DNA from: Rhizobiaceae bacterium | Lineage (GTDB): Bacteria; Pseudomonadota; Alphaproteobacteria; Rhizobiales; Rhizobiaceae | Direction of reading: 5' to 3' | DNA: 64,000 bases | Assembly: GCA_025698895.1 (NCBI GenBank) | Contig: JAILWO010000001.1 | Span: 1,523,001 to 1,587,000 of the forward strand | Part shown: positions 1 to 8,674 of the stretch, one piece after another | Layout of the letters: each line of letters starts with the position of its first letter | Position numbering within the stretch: position 1 is the stretch's first letter | The notes under the pieces: model-generated | The model's database searches: none | Told to the model about the DNA's origin: nothing | What the model saw: only the letters and a program-made list of their open reading frames with translations | Program-made: the position numbers and the translations under genes

Positions 1-937
1 CGTCGACGCGGCCGTCCGCGATCAGCCTGACGGCCTCGGCGAACTCCCGGTCGAAGCGGAAGGAGCCGCGCAGATCGATCTCGCGCGCCATCACCGCATT
101 GGCCGGCGTCGGGATGTCGCCTCCGGGCAGATTGCCGATCTGCACGACGATGCCGCCACGCCGGACGTGACGGATCGCCGAAGACAGGCCTGTCGCGGTG
201 CCGGATACCTCGAACACGACGTCGAAGGACCGTTCGGCGGCGGCGTGGGCCAGCGCGGCCTCGCCTGTCGATACGTCGTGGGCCGCGTCTGCGCCCAGTT
301 TCGTGGCGAAGGCGAGCGGGGCGGCGGCGATGTCGACGACCTCGACGGCGGCCGCGCCGGCAAGCTTCGCGGACATCATGGTGAGCAGCCCGATGGGTCC
401 TGACCCGATCACGGCCGCGCGGCGCCCTGCCAGCGGTCCGGCGCGTGAGACCGCATGGAGGCAGACCGCCAGCGGCTCGGCGAGCGCGGCGGCGGAAAAG
501 GGCACGTGGTCGGGAACTGGCACGCACTGCGCCGGCACGGCGTCGAACATGGTCGCGAAGCCGCCCTGCATGTGCGGCGTCTTCGACGCGGAGCCCATGA
601 AATAGATGTTCTCGCAAAGATTGGCGCGGCCCTCGCGGCAGCGCGGGCAGGTTCCGCACCAGCGCGACGGGTTGACCGCCACCCGGTCGCCGGCCGAGAG
701 ACCCGGTGCGCCGTCCGCGATCTCCACGATCGTGCCGGCGATTTCGTGACCCAGCACCAGAGGCGACGTCACAACGAAATCGCCGGTGCGCGCATGGCGG
801 AAATAGTGCAGATCCGAGCCGCACACTCCGCCGGCGCCGAAAGCGATCCGCACCATGCCCGGCGCCAGCGGCTCGAGATCGCGTTCCTCGACCCGCAGGT
901 CGCGCGGTCCGTGAAGCACGGCGGCTGTCGCCTTCAT
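1..937 (-). CDS. Zinc-dependent alcohol dehydrogenase, L-idonate 5-dehydrogenase-like (3' end outside window)
   Basis: Medium-chain Zn/NAD(P) dehydrogenase; about 312 codons are visible and the C-terminus lies beyond base 1. The translation shows the catalytic-zinc N-terminus GVCGSDLHYF, the GHEIAG helix, the structural-zinc set CGTCPRCREGRANLC and the Rossmann turn GSGPIGLL. GVCGSDLHYF and the ligand spacing resemble L-idonate 5-dehydrogenases and related sugar-acid/polyol dehydrogenases. The ATG overlaps the stop of the TRAP large permease (ATGA), so it is the last seen gene of the TRAP operon. Inference: it oxidises the sugar acid or polyol that the TRAP system imports, in the cytoplasm. 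The exact substrate cannot be read from sequence; sorbitol or threonine dehydrogenase relatives are the alternatives. Confidence 0.85.
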   Translation of the reverse strand, partial: MKATAAVLHGPRDLRVEERDLEPLAPGMVRIAFGAGGVCGSDLHYFRHARTGDFVVTSPLVLGHEIAGTIVEIADGAPGLSAGDRVAVNPSRWCGTCPRCREGRANLCENIYFMGSASKTPHMQGGFATMFDAVPAQCVPVPDHVPFSAAALAEPLAVCLHAVSRAGPLAGRRAAVIGSGPIGLLTMMSAKLAGAAAVEVVDIAAAPLAFATKLGADAAHDVSTGEAALAHAAAERSFDVVFEVSGTATGLSSAIRHVRRGGIVVQIGNLPGGDIPTPANAVMAREIDLRGSFRFDREFAEAVRLIADGRVD

Positions 938-2340
938 CGGATCAGCCCGAGCTGGGTGGGCAGCCACAGCGTGACGGCCGGCACGAAGGTGATGATGCCG
1001 AGCGCGATGAACAGGGGAACCAGCCAGGGCAGGATGGCGATGGTGGTCCGCTCGATCGACAGTTTCGATATGCGCGACAGGACGTAGAGGATCATGCCGA
1101 CGGGCGGAGTAAGCAGGCCGATCATGAGGTTGAGCGTGATGATCAACCCCAGATGCACCGGGTCGATTCCGTAACGCGCCGCGATCGGCATGAGGATGGG
1201 CACCAGGATGGTTATGGCGGCGATCGTGTCGAGGAAGCAGCCGACCACCAGCAGCAGGATGTTGGCCAGGATCAGGAAGGCCCACCAGTTGTCGGTCAGC
1301 GAGAAGACGAAGTTGGAGAACAGGGTGGCCGCCTGGCTGACGGTGAGAAGCCAGGCGAAGATCGACGCGGCCGTGACGATGAACAGCACGCTCGCCGTCG
1401 TCTCGATCGTCTCGAAGCTTGCCTTGGCCACGGTGCGCCAGGTCATGGTGCGATAGCGCACCAGTCCGAGGAACAGCGACCAGAGCACAGCCGCGACCGC
1501 GGCCTCTGTCGGCGTGAACCAGCCCATCGTCATGCCGCCGATCAGGATGATCGGCGTCATCAGTGCCATGACCGCCGAGAAGTCGAACCACCAGTCGAGC
1601 AGGACCAGCGCGACCAGGACGGCGATGACCGCGATGTTGACCGAAACGCCGGTCCGCACCAGTGCATAGATCGCCAGCGGCACGCAGAAGACCACGACGA
1701 CCTCGATCGCTGCCGCGCCCAGCCGCCTGAGTTCGAAGGGCGTGTCCGAACCCCAGCCCTTGCGATGGGCGAAGATGGCGACGGTGCCCATCATCAGCGC
1801 CGTCATGACCACGCCCGGCAGGATTCCGGCCATGAACAGCGCGCCGATGGAGACGTTGGCCATCATGCCGTAGATGACGAATGGCAGCGACGGCGGGATG
1901 ATCGGCCCGAGCGTGGCCGAGGCGGCGGTCACCCCGACGGCGGCCTCGGTCGGATAGCCGTGGTCCTTCATCGCCTTGATCTCGATCGTGCCGATGCCGG
2001 CGGCGTCGGCGAGCGCGGTGCCGGACATGCCCGAGAAGATGACCGAGCCGATGATGTTGACCTGGGCCAGCCCTCCCTTCATCCAGCCGACCAGCGCCAG
2101 GGCGAAGGCGTAGATACGGCCCGTCACGCCGGCGATGTTCATCAGGTTGCCGGCCAGCACGAAGAAGGGCACGGCAAGCAGCGGGAAGCTCTCGACGCCG
2201 GCGATCATGCGCTGGGCCGCGATGATGTCCGGCGCGACGCCATAGACGACGAGATAGAGCAGCGAGGCCGTGGCGAGCGCGACAGCGACCGGGGCGCCGA
2301 CGATCATCAGCCCGACGGCCGATCCTATGAGCAGGAGCAT
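934..2340 (-). CDS. TRAP transporter large permease (DctM family)
   Basis: 468 aa, hydrophobic throughout with about a dozen predicted membrane segments, the normal size for a DctM/SiaM subunit of a tripartite ATP-independent periplasmic transporter. Family landmarks include the N-terminal segment with VPFFVLAGNLM, the central GIMPxVPPSLPFVIYG-like region (here LGPIIPPSLPFVIYGMM) and the C-terminal NLMIGLLTPPVGM. It forms the Na+-coupled channel with the small permease, whose stop lies one base upstream of this ATG. The dehydrogenase downstream overlaps its stop by 4 bp. Substrate is set by the binding protein, probably a sugar acid. Confidence 0.95.
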   Translation of the reverse strand: MLLLIGSAVGLMIVGAPVAVALATASLLYLVVYGVAPDIIAAQRMIAGVESFPLLAVPFFVLAGNLMNIAGVTGRIYAFALALVGWMKGGLAQVNIIGSVIFSGMSGTALADAAGIGTIEIKAMKDHGYPTEAAVGVTAASATLGPIIPPSLPFVIYGMMANVSIGALFMAGILPGVVMTALMMGTVAIFAHRKGWGSDTPFELRRLGAAAIEVVVVFCVPLAIYALVRTGVSVNIAVIAVLVALVLLDWWFDFSAVMALMTPIILIGGMTMGWFTPTEAAVAAVLWSLFLGLVRYRTMTWRTVAKASFETIETTASVLFIVTAASIFAWLLTVSQAATLFSNFVFSLTDNWWAFLILANILLLVVGCFLDTIAAITILVPILMPIAARYGIDPVHLGLIITLNLMIGLLTPPVGMILYVLSRISKLSIERTTIAILPWLVPLFIALGIITFVPAVTLWLPTQLGLIR

Positions 2341-2341
2341 G

Positions 2342-2908
2342 TCAGCCGTCTCCGCCGGGGATGTCGCCCAGGGCGGGGCGATCGCGGCGCCAGTCGGTGA
2401 CGAAGACCTGAACAGCGCGCAGGAACATCAACACGAAGGCGGCGAGCACCGTGTAGAACACCAGACCCCGCGGCAGGTCGATCGTGACCATGCGCTCGCG
2501 CCCCACGATGGCGACGTAGCGCCACATGAGCCAGCAGGCATAGGCATAGAAGCCGATGGTGACGAGATCGACGCCGAGAGCCAGCCAGCGCCCGACGGTG
2601 GATGGTAGCAGGCGATAAATGATGTCGACGCGGATGTGCCGCGACAGGCGCACGCACATGGCCGAACCGAGGAAGACGGTGACGATCAGGCAGTTGATCG
2701 CGATCTCCTCGGTCCAGGCGAGGCTGTTGTTGAGCACGTAGCGTGTGAAGAACTGCAGGAAAACGCACAGCGACATGCCCCAGAAGAAGACCATCGTCAC
2801 CCAGTCCTCGACCGCGTGCATGGACAGGTCGACCTGCTCGGCCTGCTCCTCGAAAGCCTGCGCCATCTCCTCGGCGGTGGCGTGGTGGGGGTGGTCTTCG
2901 TCGCTCAT
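2342..2908 (-). CDS. TRAP transporter small permease (DctQ family)
   Basis: 188 aa with an acidic cytoplasmic N-terminus and four predicted membrane helices, as in DctQ subunits. The motif W-T-E-E near the second helix (SLAWTEEIAINCL) is the usual DctQ signature. It sits between the binding-protein gene (73 bp upstream, with a hairpin in the gap) and the large permease (1 bp downstream), so the order is P-Q-M. It links DctM to the loaded binding protein. Nothing unusual was seen in it. Confidence 0.93.
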   Translation of the reverse strand: MSDEDHPHHATAEEMAQAFEEQAEQVDLSMHAVEDWVTMVFFWGMSLCVFLQFFTRYVLNNSLAWTEEIAINCLIVTVFLGSAMCVRLSRHIRVDIIYRLLPSTVGRWLALGVDLVTIGFYAYACWLMWRYVAIVGRERMVTIDLPRGLVFYTVLAAFVLMFLRAVQVFVTDWRRDRPALGDIPGGDG

Positions 2909-2940
2909 GGGCGGCTCATGCTCGCGACAGAACGGAGGGC

Positions 2941-2965
2941 GGGTCCGGCGTCATCTGCCGGACCC
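2941..2965 (-). terminator. Hairpin between TRAP binding-protein and permease genes
   Basis: A perfect 9-bp stem (GGGTCCGGC / GCCGGACCC) with a 7-nt loop fills the gap between the dctP-like stop and the dctQ-like start. There is no T-run, so it is more likely an mRNA-stabilising or attenuating hairpin than a full terminator. Such hairpins are usual after binding-protein genes, which need more product than the permeases. Confidence 0.55.
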
Positions 2966-2981
2966 GGCGGCTGGACGTGAT

Positions 2982-3953
2982 TTATTCGACGGCGCGGATC
3001 GCCTCCCAGTCTTCCTTGTTGTAGCCGAACTGCTCAAAGGTGACCTTCTCCATCACGGCCTTCTCGAAGTCGGCGCGATCGGCTTCCGTCACGGTGATGC
3101 CCCGCTCCTTGAATTCGTCCACGAGTTCCTTTTCGCGGGCGACGATCTTCTCGGTGGCGCGCGCGGCGGCCTCCTGCATGACGTCCGTGAAGATCTGCTT
3201 GTCCTCGTCCGAGAGCGATTCCCAGCGGCTCTTGGAAACGATCGTGTTGAGATGGTCGACGATATGACCGGTCAGGTTGATATGCGTCTGCACCTCGTAG
3301 AACTTCTTGGCCTCGATCGTGGTGAGCGGGTTCTCCTGTGCCTCGACCGTGCCCTGCTGCAGGGCCAGATAGACCTCCGCGAAGGCGATCGGCGAGGTGT
3401 TGGCGCCGCAGGCCTGCGGCATCGCCAGATAGGCCGGAACGTCGGGCACGCGGATCTTGAGGCCCTGCATGTCGGCGCACTTCTCGATCGGCTTGTTGGA
3501 GGTGGTGTGGCGCGTGCCGTAATAGGTCGTGGCCACGATATGATGGCCCGACGCCTCCTCGTAGCCGCCCGTCAGCTTCTTGTAGATGTCGCTCTTGGCA
3601 TAGTTGAGCAAATGGTCGGCGTCGCGGAAGATATAGGGGAAGTAGGTGACGCCGATCGGCGCGTATTCGCGCGCCGCGAAGCTGGAGCCGGATATGATGA
3701 TGTCGACCGTGCCCAGCGTGAGCCCCTGGTTGATGTCGGCTTCCTTGCCGAGCTGCGAGGCGGGGAACACCTCCACCGTGTAGCGTCCGTCGGTGCGCTT
3801 TTCGATCTCCTCGCCGGCCCAGACCGATTCGGTGTGAAACGGCTCGGAGGTCTCGTAGACATGGGCCCATTTGAGCGCCGTTTGTGCATGCGCCGCGAAC
3901 GGAATCGCGGCGGCCGCGAGCAGGGTCGCGAGGGTTGTCAGTCCTTTCAGCAT
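2982..3953 (-). CDS. TRAP transporter substrate-binding protein (DctP family)
   Basis: 323 aa periplasmic binding protein. Residues 1-23 form a Sec signal peptide ending AHA before Gln24. The DctP core is intact, including GLKIRVP with the conserved ligand-binding Arg168 that clamps a carboxylate, followed by the FAEVYLALQQGTVEAQENP region of the family. The ATG at 3953 is chosen because AAGGGAGGT stands 7 nt upstream; the frame stays open further upstream but without signal-peptide character. It is co-transcribed behind the GntR gene (43 bp). With the idonate-dehydrogenase-like enzyme in the same operon, a sugar acid such as idonate or gluconate is the most likely ligand (inference). Confidence 0.93.
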   Translation of the reverse strand: MLKGLTTLATLLAAAAIPFAAHAQTALKWAHVYETSEPFHTESVWAGEEIEKRTDGRYTVEVFPASQLGKEADINQGLTLGTVDIIISGSSFAAREYAPIGVTYFPYIFRDADHLLNYAKSDIYKKLTGGYEEASGHHIVATTYYGTRHTTSNKPIEKCADMQGLKIRVPDVPAYLAMPQACGANTSPIAFAEVYLALQQGTVEAQENPLTTIEAKKFYEVQTHINLTGHIVDHLNTIVSKSRWESLSDEDKQIFTDVMQEAAARATEKIVAREKELVDEFKERGITVTEADRADFEKAVMEKVTFEQFGYNKEDWEAIRAVE

Positions 3954-3996
3954 CGTTGGTACCTCCCTTGATGGCTGGTTGTGGTCCCGGGCCGGC

Positions 3997-4743
3997 TTAT
4001 CTCGACGCCCCGGCGCGGAACCTTTCCTCTTCCCCACCCTCCGGCGGGACTTCTCCGAAATTACGCTCGAAGCGCTCTCGCGAGCGGGTGAGATGACGTC
4101 GCATCGCATCGCGGGCGGCGGCGGGATCGTTGGCGGCGATCGCGTCTCGCACGATCTGGTGCTCCCGCATGGCGAGCTTCCATGTGTCGCGGTCCTCGAA
4201 ATAGCTCGAGAGCCGTTCGAAATAGGGATTGATGCGCTGGTCGAAGAGCTGTCCCGTGAAGCGGGCAAGCACCGCGTTGTCGAGAATGCCGGCGATACGC
4301 ACGTGGAATTCGCGGTCGAGCGAAAGGGTGCGGCTGCCTGGATGCGGCAGGCCGCGTGCCTGGACGAGAACCTCGTCGAGGCGCGCGATGTGCTCGGACG
4401 TGGCGATCGCCGCAGCTTCTGCCGCGATGGAGCCTTCCACGATCTCGCGGGCGCGCAGCAGCTCGAACGGGCTTTCGAGCGGTGTGCCGGGCATGGCCAC
4501 CATCGTTCCGGTCGTGGAGGTGACATAGATGCCCGAGCCGACGCGGATGCGGACCAGTCCCTCAACTTCCAGGGCAATCATCGCCTCGCGCACGGTGGGC
4601 CGCGAGACCTCGAACTGTTCGGCAAGGTCGCGCTCAGCCGGCAGCCGGTCGCCCGGACTGTACTCGCCAGCCTCGATGAGCTGTCGCAACTGATCCGCCA
4701 CCTGGCGGTAGAGCCGCCTGGTCTCGATTGCCTCGATCGGCAT
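3997..4743 (-). CDS. GntR-family regulator with FCD ligand domain
   Basis: 248 aa. Residues about 10-76 form the GntR winged helix (LYRQVADQLRQLIEAGEYSPG, then RLPAERDLAEQFEVSRPTVREA); the remainder is a FadR C-terminal (FCD) domain with the Asp/His metal-ligand pattern (DREFHVRI ... REHQIV). Start at 4743, because GGGAGGAGG lies 7 nt upstream; an in-frame codon at 4767 has no such site. First gene of the TRAP operon, so it probably represses it and is released by the imported sugar acid or its catabolite. A tandem ATTGGT repeat upstream is a candidate site. The GntR-type palindromes near 14.03, 14.13 and 52.06 kb could also be its targets, but this is unproven. Confidence 0.92.
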   Translation of the reverse strand: MPIEAIETRRLYRQVADQLRQLIEAGEYSPGDRLPAERDLAEQFEVSRPTVREAMIALEVEGLVRIRVGSGIYVTSTTGTMVAMPGTPLESPFELLRAREIVEGSIAAEAAAIATSEHIARLDEVLVQARGLPHPGSRTLSLDREFHVRIAGILDNAVLARFTGQLFDQRINPYFERLSSYFEDRDTWKLAMREHQIVRDAIAANDPAAARDAMRRHLTRSRERFERNFGEVPPEGGEEERFRAGASR

Positions 4744-4790
4744 CGCCGATCCTCCTCCCTGTCGCATTCTCGCGATGCGCCAGCCTGAGA

Positions 4791-4804
4791 ATTGGTAAAT
4801 TGGT
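4791..4804. promoter_or_regulatory. Tandem ATTGGT repeat upstream of the GntR gene
   Basis: Two copies of ATTGGT separated by AA lie 47-60 bp upstream of the chosen GntR start. FCD-type GntR proteins usually bind an inverted TGGT...ACCA site, so a direct repeat is atypical. It is recorded as a possible autoregulatory site only. Confidence 0.3.
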
Positions 4805-4860
4805 CAGGCCGCTTTCACCATGACCACGGGTCGGGGCTGTGTCAACATGCGGGCCTGATT

Positions 4861-5784
4861 TCAGCGGCCGCGAATGCGCGGGTCCATCGCGTCGCGCAAC
4901 CCGTCTCCGACATAGTTCACGCTGAGGACGGTCAGCGAGATCGCCATTCCCGGCCACAGGACCCGTTCCGGATGCTGCTGGAGATAGTCGACCGCGTCGT
5001 AGAGCAGGCGCCCCCAGGTGGGAAAGTCGGGAGGAAAACCCAGGCCGAGGAAGGACAGCGCTGATTCCGTGATGATCGCGGTGGCGATGCCCAGCGTGGC
5101 CGACACCATGATGGGCGAAAGGACGTTGGGCAGGATGTGGCGCAGCACGATGCGCCGTTCGCGCGTGCCGATCGACTTGGCCGCCAGCACGAATTCCTGC
5201 TGCTTGACCGCGAGCACGGCCGAGCGGACCACGCGCGCCGTTTGCATCCACGCCGTCAGGCCGATCGACACGACGATGAGCAGGAAGATTCCCATCGCGG
5301 GCCCGAAGGTCGACGCGAGCCGCTCGCGAAACAGCATCACCATGACCAGAAGCAGCGGCAGGAGCGGCAATGCCAGGAACAGATCGGTGAAGCGCATCAA
5401 TATGTTGTCGAGCCGCCGGAAATAGCCGGCCAGAACGCCGATCGTGGTGCCGAAGGTGACGGCGAGTGCCATGGCCGTGATGCCCACCGCCAGCGACACC
5501 TTGCCGCCCGCCATGACGCGGGCGAGCATGTCGCGTCCAAGCTGGTCGGTTCCCAGCGGATGACCGAGCGACGGCCCTTGGTTGCGGGCGCGGATGTCGA
5601 TCAGCTCGGCGCTGTAGGGCCACGCGAAAGGGCCGGCGAAGACCAGGAGCACGATGATCAGGAACACGGCCGCGCCGACCAGCGCCCCCCGATGTGTCTT
5701 GAACTGGTTCCACACGTCACGCCATTGCGAGCGCGGCGGGCGCGACGCGGTGGCGGGCAGCGCGGCGACGGCGGCGTCAGTCAT
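4861..5784 (-). CDS. Peptide-type ABC transporter permease (DppC/OppC family)
   Basis: 307 aa. N-terminal OppC-type segment (WNQFKTHRGALVGAAVF) followed by the binding-protein-dependent permease domain with the EAA-loop (VLAAKSIGTRERRIVLRHILPN) and six predicted helices. It pairs with the DppB-like permease upstream (8-bp overlap) to form the membrane channel of the importer encoded at 4.9-10.8 kb. It is the last gene of the long minus-strand operon. The C-terminus DPRIRGR is typical of the family. Confidence 0.93.
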   Translation of the reverse strand: MTDAAVAALPATASRPPRSQWRDVWNQFKTHRGALVGAAVFLIIVLLVFAGPFAWPYSAELIDIRARNQGPSLGHPLGTDQLGRDMLARVMAGGKVSLAVGITAMALAVTFGTTIGVLAGYFRRLDNILMRFTDLFLALPLLPLLLVMVMLFRERLASTFGPAMGIFLLIVVSIGLTAWMQTARVVRSAVLAVKQQEFVLAAKSIGTRERRIVLRHILPNVLSPIMVSATLGIATAIITESALSFLGLGFPPDFPTWGRLLYDAVDYLQQHPERVLWPGMAISLTVLSVNYVGDGLRDAMDPRIRGR

Positions 5785-6784
5785 AGCGGATCCTCGGGTC
5801 GAGCATGCCGTAGAGAACGTCGGCGATCAGGTTGAACAGCACGATCAGGCAGGCGAAGATGAAGGTCAGCGTCTGCACCATCGGGATGTCGTTGGCGTAG
5901 ATGGCGGTGATCAGCAACTGGCCCAGCCCGTTCACCTTGAACACCTGTTCGGTGATGATGGCGCCGGCGAAGATGGTCGGCACGCCGAGCGCGATCACGG
6001 TCACGACCGGGATCAGCGAGTTGCGCAGCACGTGCAGCAGGATGACGACGCGCTCGCGCAGTCCCTTGGCGCGTGCGGTGCGCACATAGTCCTGGTTGAG
6101 ATTGTCGAGCATGGAAGAGCGCATGAAGCGGCTGATCTGGGCGGCGTTGTAGAGCGCCAGCACCGCCACCGGCATCGCCATCTGGCGGACCTGGAAGACG
6201 AAGCTGTTCCAGTCGGTGACGCGGTGGGTCGTGTCGTAGATCGAGGGGAACCAGCCCAGATGGACCGCGAAGATCACGATCAGCAGCACGCCGGTGAAAA
6301 AGGTCGGCACCGAAAAGCCGACCATCGACACGAATGTGCCGATCTGGTCGAACCATGAATATTGCCGGTAGGCGGAGATCACGCCGATCGGCACGGCGAT
6401 CAGCACGCCCACCACATAGGACAGGCCCACCACCCACAGCGTCTGCGGCATGCGCTGGGCGATGATGTCGAAGACGGGCGAACGGGTCTGCCAGGAGATG
6501 ACGCGCTGGCCGTCGACGGCCACGTTCAGGCCCGTCAGCCTCTCGATGAAATGCAGCGGCTCGTTGAGGAGGAACTGCTGCGCCCACAACAGGTAGCGGA
6601 TGTGGATGGGCTCGCCGAGACCGAGCGAGAGGCGGATCTTTTCCCTCACTTCCGGCGGAATGGTGAGCGGCATCTGCGCCAGCGGATCGCCGGGAGCAAG
6701 GTCGAGCAGAAGAAAAATCACGATGCTGATGAAGACCAGCGTCGGGATCGCGAGCAGCAGCCTGCGCACGATGAAAGTCAGCAT
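5777..6784 (-). CDS. Peptide-type ABC transporter permease (DppB/OppB family)
   Basis: 335 aa, beginning MLTFIVRRLLLAIPTLVFIS, the standard DppB/OppB start, with a large periplasmic loop after helix 1 and the EAA-loop near YVRTARAKGLRERVVILLHV. Six helices are expected. It overlaps the DppC-like gene by 8 bp. The protein is longer than E. coli DppB mainly because of the periplasmic loop holding GLNVAVDGQRVISWQ, a variation common in peptide/nickel-type permeases. Confidence 0.93.
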   Translation of the reverse strand: MLTFIVRRLLLAIPTLVFISIVIFLLLDLAPGDPLAQMPLTIPPEVREKIRLSLGLGEPIHIRYLLWAQQFLLNEPLHFIERLTGLNVAVDGQRVISWQTRSPVFDIIAQRMPQTLWVVGLSYVVGVLIAVPIGVISAYRQYSWFDQIGTFVSMVGFSVPTFFTGVLLIVIFAVHLGWFPSIYDTTHRVTDWNSFVFQVRQMAMPVAVLALYNAAQISRFMRSSMLDNLNQDYVRTARAKGLRERVVILLHVLRNSLIPVVTVIALGVPTIFAGAIITEQVFKVNGLGQLLITAIYANDIPMVQTLTFIFACLIVLFNLIADVLYGMLDPRIRYD

Positions 6785-6812
6785 GTCCGGATGCCTCCGG
6801 CGGGAGAAGCAG

Positions 6813-6838
6813 GACGTCCCGGCCAGGGCCGGGACGTC
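6813..6838 (-). terminator. Perfect 12-bp hairpin between binding-protein and permease genes
   Basis: GACGTCCCGGCC and its exact complement are separated by only two bases, between the binding-protein stop (6854) and the DppB-like start (6784). No T-run follows on the minus strand, so partial attenuation or 3'-end protection of the binding-protein mRNA is more likely than complete termination. Confidence 0.6.
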
Positions 6839-6853
6839 GGCGGGATCAGGCTA

Positions 6854-8557
6854 CTATTCCGCGACGCGGTGCCAGTCGGCCGCGTTCCAGAGTTCGCTGT
6901 CCCAGGTGTTGAGGATCACGCCGCCCAGCGTGTTGGATTTCGCCGAGACGCGGCCGCGATCGACCAGCGGTACGATCACGTAGCTGTCCTTGGTCAGCAT
7001 TTCGTTGAGACGGATGGCGATCTCGCCGCGCTTTTCCAGTTCGGCCGTCCGGCCGAGCTCGGCCACCAGCGCGTCGTACTCCTCGTTGCAGTAGCGGTTG
7101 ATGTTCTCGCCCTGCCACTGCGTTTCAGGTCTCGGCGCTTTGCCACAGGTATGCTCGGCCAGATAGGCCTCGGGGTCCGTGCCGTCGAAGTTGTTGGCGT
7201 ACATTTCCACGTCCGCGTAGAACTTCTGGAACGTGTCGGGCGAGCCCGGATCGCCGCCGAAGAAAACCGAGGCGTCGATGGTCTTGAGTTCGGTCTCGAC
7301 GCCGATCTCCTGCCACCACTGCTTGATCAGGGCCTGGAAGTCCTGCCGCACGGCGTTGACCGAGGTCTGGTAGAGCAGCGACAGTTTCTTGCCGTCCTTG
7401 TCGCGCACGCCATCGCCATTGCTGTCCGTCCAGCCCGCTTCCTCCAGCAGCGCCTTGGCACCCTCGATGTCCTGCGTCAGGCAGTCGGTATTGGGCGAGG
7501 CGTAGAGTTCGGGCGCCGGCACCAGATTGCAGGTCGGTCGGCCGGCCTGTCCGTAGCCGATCTCGACCAGAAGGTTCCGGTCAATGGCCATCGACAGCGC
7601 CTTGCGCACCTTCATGTCCGACAGGATCGGATGCGGATGGTCCGCGGTGGCCCGGCGGTCGCCATGCTCCGGCGACGGATCGGTCAGGTTCATCTCGATG
7701 CGTTCGACCAGTGTGCCGAAGGCCGAGATCGGCTCGCCCTTGCCGCCCTTTTCCATCTCCGCGATGACTTCGGGCGCGAGCTGCAGGTTCCACGCATAGT
7801 CGAACTCGCCGGTCTCCATGACGGCGCGGCCGGCCGCGGCCGCGTCGCCGCCGCCTTTCAGCGTCAGGGTGGCGAAGGCCGGTTTGTCGGGATCGCGGAA
7901 CTCGGGATTGGCCTCGTACGAAACCACGTCGTTGGGCCGGAATTCGGTGACGCGGAACGGTCCAGTCCCGATCGGTCCGAAATTCGCCTCCGTGCATTCA
8001 GGCGCCTTCGGTCCGAGGCATTCAGCGAACTGCGCCTTCTGGATGATTGGCGACTGCGCGCCCGCGAAGGCCAGATAGGGATAGGGCTTGGGCGACTTGA
8101 AGGTGACCTTGATCGTCAGTTCGTCGACCGCCTCGACCGATTCCACACCCTCGAACTTGGCCAGTTGCGCGCAGCCGCCCTCGGGATGCATGCAGTATTC
8201 GGCGGTGAATTTCACGTCCTCCGACGTCACCGGCGAGCCGTCGGACCATTTAAGCCCTTCCTTGAGCTTCCAGGTGATCGAGGTGAGATCCTCCGCCACG
8301 CCGCCGTTCTCGATGGTCGGCACGCTCTCGGCCAGGAACGGCACCAGTTCGCCCTTCTCGTCGTAGCGGGCGAGCGGCTCGAGGATCAGCGACGCGGCCT
8401 CGACGTCCTTGGTGCCGCCCGACAGGAACGGATTGAGGATGGACGGCGCCTGCCAGTAGATGACGTTGACGTGGCCGTCCGAACCGCGTTCGGCATGGGC
8501 CGCGCCGGCCATTGCCAGCGCCGCCGTTCCGGCCAGCATGAATGCGAGCTTGTTCAT
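6854..8557 (-). CDS. Peptide-type ABC transporter substrate-binding protein (SBP family 5)
   Basis: 567 aa periplasmic protein with a clean signal peptide (cleavage after AHA, residue 22). Family 5 features are present: the N-terminal YWQAPSILNPF, the WKLKEGLKWSDGSPVTSEDV stretch and the LSMAIDR-type helix (VRKALSMAIDRNLL). Length is within the 500-600 aa range of the family. A good ribosome site (AAAGGGGAAG) precedes the ATG. Family 5 proteins bind peptides, nickel, opines or glycosides. The operon partners are a cupin and the UPF0261 pair rather than peptidases, so the ligand may not be a peptide. Confidence 0.93.
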   Translation of the reverse strand: MNKLAFMLAGTAALAMAGAAHAERGSDGHVNVIYWQAPSILNPFLSGGTKDVEAASLILEPLARYDEKGELVPFLAESVPTIENGGVAEDLTSITWKLKEGLKWSDGSPVTSEDVKFTAEYCMHPEGGCAQLAKFEGVESVEAVDELTIKVTFKSPKPYPYLAFAGAQSPIIQKAQFAECLGPKAPECTEANFGPIGTGPFRVTEFRPNDVVSYEANPEFRDPDKPAFATLTLKGGGDAAAAGRAVMETGEFDYAWNLQLAPEVIAEMEKGGKGEPISAFGTLVERIEMNLTDPSPEHGDRRATADHPHPILSDMKVRKALSMAIDRNLLVEIGYGQAGRPTCNLVPAPELYASPNTDCLTQDIEGAKALLEEAGWTDSNGDGVRDKDGKKLSLLYQTSVNAVRQDFQALIKQWWQEIGVETELKTIDASVFFGGDPGSPDTFQKFYADVEMYANNFDGTDPEAYLAEHTCGKAPRPETQWQGENINRYCNEEYDALVAELGRTAELEKRGEIAIRLNEMLTKDSYVIVPLVDRGRVSAKSNTLGGVILNTWDSELWNAADWHRVAE

Positions 8558-8674
8558 ATGAGCTTCCCCTTTGGGTTTGTCGCGGACGTTCGCTGGCGAC
8601 TCCCTTCGCCCCGACGTCCCGGTTTTTGTGATGCCGCCGCGCGGCGTTCCTTTCTCCCGTCACCTCCTTCTTGT

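Noticed and set aside
706-2400. Open frame of 564 codons on the plus strand
   Set aside because: Antisense to the TRAP large permease; Asp/Arg/His-rich shadow.
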